This document shows positions 55,442 to 64,000 of a DNA stretch of 64,000 nucleotides, piece by piece. Origin of the DNA: RYN-230 sp963837515 (GTDB lineage: Bacteria; Actinomycetota; Actinomycetes; Streptosporangiales; Streptosporangiaceae); NCBI GenBank assembly GCA_963837515.1, contig CAWINT010000014.1:558001-622000 (forward strand). The letters run 5' to 3'. The position numbers and the translations under genes were made by a program. Position 1 is the first letter of the stretch; every line of letters starts with the position of its first letter. The notes under the pieces were generated by a model. The model saw only the letters and a program-made list of their open reading frames with translations, did no database searches and was not told where the DNA came from.

Positions 55442-56677
55442 TCAGTCGGTGAGGCCGCGAATCACCGCGTCGGCAAGGAGCCGCCCGCGCAGGGTGAGCA
55501 CGACCCGGCCGGCGGCGTACTCGACCGGCCGGGCCAGCCCGTCGGCGACGGCGGCGGCCGCGGCGGCGCGCCCCGCCGGCCCCAGCAGGCGGCCCGGGCA
55601 GCCGCTGGTCAGCCGGGTGAGCAGCATGATCTCTTCCAGGCGCCGTTCCGCCGGAGTGAGCACTTCCCGGGCCAGGGCCGGGCTGGCGGCAGCGCCACCA
55701 CCGGCCGGCCGCAGCCGCGCCGCGTACGCGGCCGGGTGCTTGACGTTCCACCACCGGGTGCCGCCAACGTGGCTGTGCGCTCCCGGCCCGACCCCCCACC
55801 AGTTCCCGCCGGTCCAGTACAGCAGGTTGTGACGGCAGACCGCGTCCGGGCCGGCCGCCCAGTTGGATAGTTCGTACCAGTCCAGCCCCTGCGCGCTGAG
55901 CATCTCGTCGGCCACGGCGTAGCGGTCGGCCATGGCCTCGTCGTCCGGGGCGGGCAGGTCGCCACGCCTGATCCGCGCGGCCAGCCGGGTGCCGTCCTCC
56001 ACGATCAGTGCGTACGCGGAGATGTGGTCCGGCTCCGCGGCCAGCGCCGCGGCCAGCGACTCCTTCCAGTCGGCGTCGCTCTCCCCCGGCGTACCGTAGA
56101 TGAGGTCCAGGCTGACGTGCTCGAACCCGGCCTGGCGGGCCCACCGGGCGCACTTCGCCGGCCGCCCGGGCTGATGCTCGCGGTCCAGCACCGCCAGCAC
56201 CCGCGGCACCGCGCTCTGCATCCCGAGCGAGATCCGGGTGATCCCGGCCGCGCGCAGCGCGGCCAGGGATCGTTCGTCCACGGTCTCGGGGTTGGCCTCC
56301 GCGGTCACCTCCGCGCCGGGGGCCAGCCCGAACTCGGCGTCGATGACGCGCAGCAGTTCGCCCAGCCGCGGCGGCGGGAGCAGCGTGGGGGTGCCGCCAC
56401 CGAAGAACACTGTGCTCACCGCGGGCGCGGTGCCGCCCAGCACCTGGGCCGCCAGCCGGATCTCAGCCGCCGCGAGCCCGGGGTAGCTTTCCCGGGAGGC
56501 CCCGGAGCCGAGTTCCGCCGCGGTGTAGGTGTTGAAGTCGCAGTAACCACACCGGCTCCGGCAGAACGGTACATGGACATAGATACCGAACGGCCGCCCG
56601 GCCAGCCCGGCCATCGCCGAGGCCGGCAGGGACCCGTCGGCGGGCCCCGGCTCGCCCGGCGGCTGCGTCCCCGGCAC
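55442..56677 (-). CDS. hemW: Radical SAM heme chaperone HemW
   Basis: 411 residues from GTG 56677. The [4Fe-4S]-SAM motif is CRSRCGYCDF, preceded by GIYVHVPF and followed by FFGGGTPTLL and GMQSAVPRVL; a HemW-type C-terminal domain is present. Family members deliver heme to membrane enzymes and are not coproporphyrinogen oxidases. Its neighbourhood lepA - hemW - hrcA is conserved. The start lies 2 nt after the MOSC gene stop. Confidence 0.9.
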   Translation of the reverse strand: MPGTQPPGEPGPADGSLPASAMAGLAGRPFGIYVHVPFCRSRCGYCDFNTYTAAELGSGASRESYPGLAAAEIRLAAQVLGGTAPAVSTVFFGGGTPTLLPPPRLGELLRVIDAEFGLAPGAEVTAEANPETVDERSLAALRAAGITRISLGMQSAVPRVLAVLDREHQPGRPAKCARWARQAGFEHVSLDLIYGTPGESDADWKESLAAALAAEPDHISAYALIVEDGTRLAARIRRGDLPAPDDEAMADRYAVADEMLSAQGLDWYELSNWAAGPDAVCRHNLLYWTGGNWWGVGPGAHSHVGGTRWWNVKHPAAYAARLRPAGGGAAASPALAREVLTPAERRLEEIMLLTRLTSGCPGRLLGPAGRAAAAAAVADGLARPVEYAAGRVVLTLRGRLLADAVIRGLTD

Positions 56678-56679
56678 GG

Positions 56680-57423
56680 TCAGGACGCTCCCGCGTCGGA
56701 GCGGGCATCCGCCCGGCGAGGCGGGACCTGCCGCGGGGAGGGCTCCCTCCGAGCCGGCGGATTCGCGGGGGGTTCCGGGGGGTCGTCCCCCCGGGCCAGC
56801 ACCGTTCCGGCCACCTCGTCCCAGTCGGGGCTAAGCCCGGGCACCGCCAGCAGCCGGCGCATCAGGCCGGCGTCGCCGTAGTAGGCGCGCAGCGCCTCGG
56901 CCACGGTCACCCGCTGGGCCGGCCGCTCCAGCACCTCCACCGGGTCACCCGGGCCCACCACGCCCTCGGTCAGCACCCGCAGGTAGGCCCCCGGCAGGCC
57001 GGCCGCGGCGAACCGCTTGACCCAGCCAGGCTCGCCCAGCCACCCGCGGAAGGTGACGCAGGGCACGCGCGGGGCGGTGATCTGCACCACCGCGGTGCCC
57101 AGCCGCCAGGTCTCGCTGATCAGCGCGCCGCTGACGTCCAGCCCGCTGGTGGTGACGTTCTCCCCGAAGGTGCCGGGCGGCAGCGCGCGGTTCAGCTGCG
57201 CCGCCCACCAGCCGAGGTCCTCCTGGGCGTAGGCGTACAGCGCCTTCTCCGGTCCCCCGTGATGCTTCGTGTCCACCTGCTCGTCGGCGGCCAGCCCGAG
57301 CCGCCCGATGGCGGCCGGCCCGTCCAGCGGCCGCTTGTCGATGGCGGTCCGGCCAACGTGCGGCGCCCAGCCCAGCTCGCGGCCACGGCCGGCGTTCACC
57401 GAGATCACCCGCGCGTCTGCCAC
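56680..57423 (-). CDS. MOSC domain protein with repeat-derived tail
   Basis: 247 residues from GTG 57423; ATG 57468 would add 15 residues lying partly in a repeat. The YiiM-like MOSC core is VISVNAGRGRELGW ... PLDGPAAIGRLGLAADEQVD ... TFGENVTTSGLDVSGALI with Cys in PCVTFRGW. After TVLARGDDPPEPP the reading frame runs through a copy of the 86-bp repeat, which supplies the last 30-40 residues. MOSC proteins handle molybdenum-cofactor sulfur; the substrate here is unknown. Confidence 0.8.
   Translation of the reverse strand: MADARVISVNAGRGRELGWAPHVGRTAIDKRPLDGPAAIGRLGLAADEQVDTKHHGGPEKALYAYAQEDLGWWAAQLNRALPPGTFGENVTTSGLDVSGALISETWRLGTAVVQITAPRVPCVTFRGWLGEPGWVKRFAAAGLPGAYLRVLTEGVVGPGDPVEVLERPAQRVTVAEALRAYYGDAGLMRRLLAVPGLSPDWDEVAGTVLARGDDPPEPPANPPARREPSPRQVPPRRADARSDAGAS
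56714..56812 (+). repeat. 86-bp repeat family, copy inside a coding end
   Basis: A diverged copy with the conserved GGGGGG-TCGT-CCCCCC hairpin (about 56775-56800) and an inner stem GGAGGG/CCCTCC (about 56733-56748) overlaps the 3' end of the MOSC gene. Read on the minus strand it encodes RGDDPPEPP. Confidence 0.75.
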
Positions 57424-57465
57424 CCCTGAACGGTATGCGACGGCGCGATCCCGGTCGAACAGCGC

Positions 57466-57765
57466 CATCCCGGGGGGCTCCGGGGGGTCGTCCCCCGGGA
57501 CTATCTGACCGGCGAGGGGAGGCCCTCCGCAGGAGGGTCTCGCCGGGCCGGTGATCCCGGGGGGCTCCGGGGGGTCGTCCCCCCGGGCTATTGACCGGTG
57601 AAGGGAGGCCCGGCGAAGCCGGGTCTCGCTGAGCCGGTGATCCCGGGGGGCTCCGGGGGGTCGTCCCCCCGGGCTATTGACCGGTGAAGGGAGGCCCGGC
57701 GAAGCCGGGTCTCGCTGAGCCGGTGATCCCGGGGGGCTCCGGGGGGTCGTCCCCCCGGGCTAACA
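57466..57765 (+). repeat. 86-bp repeat family, tandem array of about 3.5 units
   Basis: Units repeat with period 86: GTGATCCCGG recurs at 57551, 57637 and 57723. Each unit has a hairpin CCGGGGGG-TCGT-CCCCCCGG and an inner hairpin after GGAGG. The inner stem is CCCTCC-GCA-GGAGGG in the first unit and CCCGGC-GAA-GCCGGG in the next two, so pairing is kept while sequence changes. It fills the gap between the divergent MOSC and DUF1707 genes. Confidence 0.95.
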
Positions 57766-57842
57766 CCGCTCGGGACCTTCGGCCGACGCGGCGGGCGCGG
57801 CGCGCGCTTATGCTGAAATGGACCGCCAGCGGGGAGGCACCG

Positions 57843-58385
57843 ATGACCAACTGGCCGGAGTACGGCTATCAGATCGCCGCCCAGGGCCGGGCCGGCATCC
57901 GCGCCTCGGACGCGGATCGCGACCAGGCCGCCGAGGTGCTCAAGAACGGTTTCGCCGAGGGCAGGCTGGCCAAGGACGAGTACGACGCGCTCCTGGAAGG
58001 GGTCTACTCGGCCCGCACCCTGGGCGAGCTGGCGAAGGTGACCAGCCAGCTGCCCGGCGGCGGCGCGGCGCTGTACCCGCCGAGCCCGGCCCGGCCCCGC
58101 ACCAACCCGCTGGCCCAGGCCGCGCTGGCGTGCGGCGTGGCCGAGTTCTTCACCCTCGGGCTGACCTGTATCCCGGCCGTCGTGCTGGGCCACATGGCCC
58201 GGAGGCAGATCCGGCGGACCGGCGAGGCGGGTGGCACCCTGGCGCTGACCGGGCTGGTGCTGGGCTGGATCGGCGTGACCATGTGGGTGCTGCTCTGGGT
58301 GGCCGTGCTGGGCGCCGGCCTGGCCATCGGCGTCCATGGGGGCCATACGGTCCACATGGTCCACCCCCCGGGCCCGAACGGCTAG
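57843..58385 (+). CDS. DUF1707 and DUF4190 domain membrane protein
   Basis: 180 residues from ATG 57843 with GGGAGG 6 nt upstream. DUF1707 (IRASDADRDQAAEVLKNGFAEGRLAKDEYDALLEGVYSART) is followed by two membrane helices of a DUF4190 type (ALACGVAEFFTLGLTCIPAVVLGHMARRQI). A His-rich end (HGGHTVHMVHPPG) is notable. Function unknown. It reads toward lepA. Confidence 0.8.
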   Translation: MTNWPEYGYQIAAQGRAGIRASDADRDQAAEVLKNGFAEGRLAKDEYDALLEGVYSARTLGELAKVTSQLPGGGAALYPPSPARPRTNPLAQAALACGVAEFFTLGLTCIPAVVLGHMARRQIRRTGEAGGTLALTGLVLGWIGVTMWVLLWVAVLGAGLAIGVHGGHTVHMVHPPGPNG

Positions 58386-58408
58386 TTGCGCCGGGCTGGC
58401 CGAGGCGG

Positions 58409-60289
<1,881 letters not shown>

Positions 60290-60441
60290 GGCTCGGGATA
60301 TCCGCCTGCTTCGGTTCGGGCTGGTCACGTCGGGCTGGGCCCGGACATCGTCTCCATCGTCGCATGCTGCCGCCGATGCCCGGGCCGCGGACAGCCTCGC
60401 CAGGGGGCGGACAGCCCGCCACCCGGCCGCGCCGCCGCGGT

Positions 60442-60470
60442 TTGAGTGATGCCCCGCGGTAGGCTATCCT
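60442..60470 (+). promoter_or_regulatory. Promoter of rpsT
   Basis: TTGAGT (60442-60447) and TATCCT (60465-60470) are separated by exactly 17 nt, a good fit to an actinobacterial housekeeping promoter. The predicted start near 60477 leaves a 5' leader of about 100 nt before GTG 60576. Confidence 0.6.
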
Positions 60471-60575
60471 GCCTCGTCGGAGCGCATGCGCTGACGCCGG
60501 TGCGCGGCGGCGCGGCCGACCGCCGATCGCGGTCGGCTCCGGCACCCAGACCAGACCCTGAGCGAGGCTTTCCGC

Positions 60576-60842
60576 GTGGCGAACATCAAGTCCCAGATCA
60601 AGCGTAACAAGCAGAACGAGAAGGCGCGGCAGCGCAACAAGGCGGTCAAGTCTTCGCTGAAGACCTCGGTCCGCAAGTTCCGCCAGGCCGCCGACGCCGG
60701 TGACGTGGACGCGGCCACCGACGCGATGCGCGCCGCCTGCCGTGAGCTGGACAAGGCCGCCAGCAAGGGCGTCATCCACAAGAACCAGGCGGCCAACCGC
60801 AAGTCGGCCATCGCCCGCCGCGCCGCCGAACTCGCCGCCTAG
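60576..60842 (+). CDS. rpsT: 30S ribosomal protein S20
   Basis: 88 residues from GTG 60576. ANIKSQIKRNKQNEKARQRN at the start and HKNQAANRKSAIARRAAEL at the end are diagnostic of S20, which binds 16S rRNA helices early in 30S assembly. It is single, convergent with holA, and two copies of the 86-bp repeat follow it. Confidence 0.96.
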   Translation: MANIKSQIKRNKQNEKARQRNKAVKSSLKTSVRKFRQAADAGDVDAATDAMRAACRELDKAASKGVIHKNQAANRKSAIARRAAELAA

Positions 60843-60850
60843 AGGCGTTC

Positions 60851-60985
60851 TATCCCGGTGATCGCGGGGGGTTCCGGGGGGTCGTCCCCCGGGCTTATTG
60901 ACCGGTGAAGGGAGGCCCGGCGAAGCCGGGTCTCGCTGAGCCGGTGATCGCGGGGGGTTCCGGGGGGTCGTCCCCCGGGCTAGCA
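60851..60985 (+). repeat. 86-bp repeat family, about 1.5 units between rpsT and holA
   Basis: GTGATCGCGG recurs at 60858 and 60944 (period 86). The unit between them has the CCCGGC-GAA-GCCGGG inner hairpin, and both ends carry the G-run/TCGT/C-run hairpin, here one C shorter. It lies between convergent genes and may double as a terminator. Confidence 0.92.
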
Positions 60986-60989
60986 CCGC

Positions 60990-62039
60990 TCAGCGGGCGG
61001 CGCGGCTGGCCACTATCTCCCGGATGGCCACCTCCAGCGCGTAGCCGGCGTTCGCGCCCTCGCCTTTTACCTGGGCGTCCGCCTGGGCTACGGCGGCCAG
61101 GGCGCGGGCCACGCCCTCCGGCGTCCAGCCGCGCAACTGCTGGCGTACCCGGTCCACCTTCCACGGCGGGGCACCGACCTCGGCCGCCACCACGGCGTCC
61201 GGCTGGCCCTTCGCCGCGCTGCCGACCCGGCCCAGCAGCCGCACGCCCTGGGCGAGCCCGCTGCTGATGAGCACCGGTGCCACCCCCACGGCCAGCGCCC
61301 AGCGGAGCAGTTCCAGGGCCTCCCCCAGCTTTCCCTCGACCGCCCGGTCGGCCACGGTGAAGCCGCTGGCCTCCGCCCGGCCCCGGTAGTATCGGGTCAC
61401 CGCCGCCTGGTCGATGACCCCGGTCGTGTCCGCGGTGAGCTGGGCGCAGGCCGCGGCGAGTTCCCGCAGGTCATTGCCGACCGCATCGATCAGCGCGCGC
61501 ACCCCGCTCTCGTCGATCTTCCGCCGCGCCGCGGTCACCTCGCCGCGGATGAACTGCATCCGCTCGCTCGTCCGGGTTATCTTCGGGCACTCCACGATCC
61601 GAACCCGGGGCGGGCCGTCCTGGCGCGGCCCGCCCAGCTTGGTGAGCGCGGCGAGCAGCGCCTTGCCCTTGGCCCCGCCGGCGTGCGTGAGCACCGCCAC
61701 GAGGTCGGGCGGCGGGTCGGCGGCCAGCGCGGCCAGTTCGTCGGCGACATTCTTGGCGGCGTCCTCAGCCCTGTGGACCACGACGACGCAGCCGCCGCCG
61801 AACAGCGAGGGTGCGGTGAGCGTCGTCAGCTCTCCCGGGTGCAGGGCAGCGCCCTGGACGTGCTGGATGGACTCGGCCGGCCCGGCCGCGGCGAGCAGGG
61901 CGGCCACCGCCCGCTCCATCAGCAGGCCCTCCTCGCCGACCACCACGTTGACGGGGCTGGCCGGGCCATCGGGGACGGGTGGCTGACCGGCGGCCGGGCG
62001 GGCCGCACGCGATGAGGATCTGGTGGCGCCGGAGGGCAT
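60990..62039 (-). CDS. holA: DNA polymerase III subunit delta
   Basis: 349 residues from ATG 62039. The N-terminal AAA-like fold (PVNVVVGEEGLLMERAVAAL, then LFGGGCVVVVHRAED) and the central helical domain (LIDAVGNDLRELAAACAQL) fit HolA, which opens the beta clamp for loading. The first 20 residues are low-complexity. It is adjacent to rpsT, the conserved actinobacterial position. Confidence 0.92.
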   Translation of the reverse strand: MPSGATRSSSRAARPAAGQPPVPDGPASPVNVVVGEEGLLMERAVAALLAAAGPAESIQHVQGAALHPGELTTLTAPSLFGGGCVVVVHRAEDAAKNVADELAALAADPPPDLVAVLTHAGGAKGKALLAALTKLGGPRQDGPPRVRIVECPKITRTSERMQFIRGEVTAARRKIDESGVRALIDAVGNDLRELAAACAQLTADTTGVIDQAAVTRYYRGRAEASGFTVADRAVEGKLGEALELLRWALAVGVAPVLISSGLAQGVRLLGRVGSAAKGQPDAVVAAEVGAPPWKVDRVRQQLRGWTPEGVARALAAVAQADAQVKGEGANAGYALEVAIREIVASRAAR

Positions 62040-62089
62040 GCCAGCAGGATGCCATGGCCAGCGCGGCGGGCGCGCCGCGGTCGGGCTAC

Positions 62090-63301
62090 TTAGAGAGCGA
62101 CCGGCTCGCCGCCGAGCCACACCCGGTGTGGCTTGAGCCCGTAGGCCCAGGCGAATGCGCCTTCGTGGTCGGCGTCCCAGAGCACGATGTCGGCGAGCCG
62201 TCCGCGGACCATGGCCCCCCGGTCCGGGGCCCGCAGCGCCTGGGCCCCGCCGAGCGTGGCGGCCCGCAGCGCCTCTGGCACGCTCAGCCCGAACTGGCAG
62301 ATGGCCAGCGAGATCACCAGGGGCATCGACGTGATCCCGTTGCCGCCCGGCGTGTGATCCGACCCCAGGGCGACCGGCACACCCTTGTCCAGCAGCGACC
62401 GCACCGGCGGCGTCTTGCCGATCTGCAGCGCGGTACCGGGACAGACCACCGCGGCCACGCCGGCCCGGGCCAGCGCGGCCACGTCTTCCTCACTCGCCTC
62501 GTGCAGCAGGTCTGCCGAGGCGCAGCCCAGTTCCGCGGCCAGCCGGGCGGCGCCGGTCCGGCTGTGGCCGCAGGCGTGCACCCGGGGCAGCAGGCCGGCC
62601 GCCCGGCCCGCCGACAGTATCCAGCGGGCCTCCCGCTCGGTGAACCGGCCTTCCTCGCAGTAGACGTCCACGCTGTCCGCGCCGACCGCGGCGGCGTCCG
62701 CACACCAGGTACCGACCGCGTCGATGTAGTCGTGGCGGCGGCCGAAGTACTCCGGGGGCACGGCGCTGGCCGCCAGGAACGTGACGTGTACCCGCGGCAT
62801 GCCGGGCTCGCCCTCCAGCGAGCGCAGCATCCGCACGTCCGCCAGCTCGCCGTCGCGGGTCAGGTGGTAACCGGTCTTCGCCTCGATTGTCGTGGTCCCG
62901 CACTGCAGCCATTCCCGCAGCCGGGCCCGGACGCCGTTGCACAGCGTCCAGGGGTCGGTCCCGCGGGTCACCGTCACTGTGGAGGCCATGCCGCCCCCGG
63001 CCGCGGCGATCTCATTCGGCGAGGAGCCGCCGGCCCGCATAGCCAGCTCCGCCCAGCGGTTGCCTGCGTAGACGGGATGGGTATGCGCGTCGATGAGGCC
63101 AGGGGTCACCAGGCCGCCGCCGAGGTTCTCCACCGAGTTGACGTCAACGATGTCATCGATGACGCCGGGCAGGCTCTCCGGCAACTCGGAGGCACGCCCG
63201 ACCCAGGCGATGCGGTCGTTGTAGGTGAGGATGGCCGCGTTGCTCCAGACCTCGGAGCCGGTCCAGAGGCGGCCGATGTTAGTGAGCAGGCGGACGGTCA
63301 C
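62090..63301 (-). CDS. hutI: Imidazolonepropionase
   Basis: 403 residues from GTG 63301, chosen for GGGGGAG 5 nt upstream; the frame extends further but without a ribosome site. Amidohydrolase metal ligands are in DAHTHPVYAG, HACGHSRTG and GSDHTPGG. EAKTGYHLTRDGE and TFLAASAVPPEYFGRRHDYIDAV are typical of HutI. It opens the imidazolone ring in histidine degradation. The upstream partial gene may belong to the same hut cluster, but that is not shown. Confidence 0.9.
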   Translation of the reverse strand: MTVRLLTNIGRLWTGSEVWSNAAILTYNDRIAWVGRASELPESLPGVIDDIVDVNSVENLGGGLVTPGLIDAHTHPVYAGNRWAELAMRAGGSSPNEIAAAGGGMASTVTVTRGTDPWTLCNGVRARLREWLQCGTTTIEAKTGYHLTRDGELADVRMLRSLEGEPGMPRVHVTFLAASAVPPEYFGRRHDYIDAVGTWCADAAAVGADSVDVYCEEGRFTEREARWILSAGRAAGLLPRVHACGHSRTGAARLAAELGCASADLLHEASEEDVAALARAGVAAVVCPGTALQIGKTPPVRSLLDKGVPVALGSDHTPGGNGITSMPLVISLAICQFGLSVPEALRAATLGGAQALRAPDRGAMVRGRLADIVLWDADHEGAFAWAYGLKPHRVWLGGEPVAL

Positions 63302-63896
63302 CAGGCTCCCCCCGGCCGGGTGGGTGCGGACCGGGCTGATCGGTGCGTGACTGGGCGCAGCTGCGTCATCCCCGGTCACCTGCCAAAGCTCGTCCCGAAT
63401 CATGGCCACGCGCCAGCACCCGATGATCTCGGTCCCCGGCGGCCGACGGCTGGGTGCGCTGACTATGCGGCAACCAACATATCGGTTCAGTTACGGTATT
63501 GCACTACAGGGTTCCTGTACAGGCACTATCACGAAGAAGCCAGGCAAGAAATTAGCGGCCTTTCTGAGGATCTCACGGTCCGTCGCACTTTGCCCCGGCT
63601 TTGACTTCGCTACGTATCAGTAACTTGTGCCCGATCGATGCGCAGGCGGCCGGAGCGACGACCAGGACCCGGGGCGGCGTGGCCAGACAGAACTGGCCGG
63701 ACGCGTCCGGCACCAGACAGGACAGACCCGGCCACGGGGCCGCGGGGCCAGGTCCCGCGCGGTGGCGGCACGCCCGTCGGCCGGGCCATGAGCTGCCGCC
63801 CGCAATCCATTGCATAAACGAGCGCTGAATTTCTGGCCAAACCCGTTTGGCGGATTGCCGCCCGGTAATTCCGGGCGCCGGTAATCTGCCGACGGG
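63302..63896. other. Intergenic region with an AT-richer island
   Basis: No gene is supported here. From about 63465 to 63640 the sequence is much less GC-rich than the rest of the window (for example TTCAGTTACGGTATTGCAC). Short frames there lack codon bias. It could hold promoters for a divergent or downstream gene, or be an old insertion. Confidence 0.5.
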
Positions 63897-64000
63897 TCAG
63901 CCGGTGACGGGGACCGCGATGCTGTCGATCTCCGCGGCCAGGTCCGGCGGGACCCGGGCCGTCAGCTCGGTGCCGGCCTCGCCATGCCGCACCGCCAGCA
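63897..64000 (-). CDS. C-terminal end of an unidentified protein (partial)
   Basis: An open frame enters from the right edge on the minus strand and stops at TGA 63899-63897. It reads LAVRHGEAGTELTARVPPDL and continues to IAVPVTG at the end, with strong G/C third positions. It could be another histidine-utilisation gene by position, but no diagnostic motif is visible. Confidence 0.5.
   Translation of the reverse strand, partial: LAVRHGEAGTELTARVPPDLAAEIDSIAVPVTG

Noticed and set aside
57466..57765. Insertion sequence
   Set aside because: No transposase frame or target-site duplication; the units are short, structured and tandem.

Overview
The window is a chromosomal segment from a very GC-rich actinomycete. 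GTG starts are frequent and hybrid actinobacterial families such as DUF1707, DUF3097, DUF6703, SARP/BTAD and mycothiol-type DinB proteins are present. Gene order rpsT/lepA - holA - hemW - hrcA - dnaJ - rsmE - phoH - ybeY - CBS/hemolysin - cdd - era - leuA - recO - uppS - glyS - ppdK - dgt - dnaG - sigma-70 is the conserved core order I know from Streptomyces and relatives (established knowledge, not searched here). Family-level placement cannot be made from the sequence alone; Streptosporangiales or Streptomycetales-like is my inference.

Layout. 1-15 kb is accessory: an MFS-USP transporter with its MarR repressor, a copper-chaperone-like lipoprotein with DUF952 and YCII genes, a large SARP/AAA regulator, a second beta-clamp gene, a dienelactone hydrolase/DUF6295 pair, an aldo-keto reductase and a Tat-exported berberine-bridge-type oxidase. 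14.8-20.3 kb holds a MarR/EmrB-type efflux pair with three palindromic operators, a flavodoxin, tRNA-Asn(GTT), a YtxH-like protein and a proline-rich membrane protein. 20.4-23.7 kb is sigma-70 and dnaG. 23.7-31.2 kb is a second accessory block (HAD phosphatases, patatin, universal stress protein, PP2C, polysaccharide deacetylase, FAD reductase and several gene remnants) between dnaG and dgt. 31.2-62 kb is the core housekeeping run, interrupted at 48.6-50.7 kb where a degraded HIT-family gene lies next to an ECF sigma/membrane-protein pair. The right end has hutI and the tail of one more gene.

Notable structure. (1) A roughly 86-bp repeat occurs singly or in tandem at five or more places (23.76, 53.75, 56.72, 57.47 and 60.86 kb). 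Its small inner stem changes sequence between copies but keeps pairing, so the fold appears to be under selection. (2) A perfect loopless 52-bp palindrome at 36333-36384 lies beside a 19-bp-stem hairpin. (3) leuA has a 15-residue leader peptide with clustered leucine codons. (4) Three TTGAG-N3-CTCAA sites flank a candidate promoter of the 14.8-kb MarR gene. (5) CIRCE precedes hrcA.

Caution. Four reading frames are broken by single-base shifts (MFS-USP near 570, HAD near 24110, a LuxR remnant near 25820, dnaJ near 52355), and two genes (DUF952, rsmE) have no normal start codon. Because dnaJ is expected to be intact, residual indel errors in the assembly are as likely as real decay for some of these.
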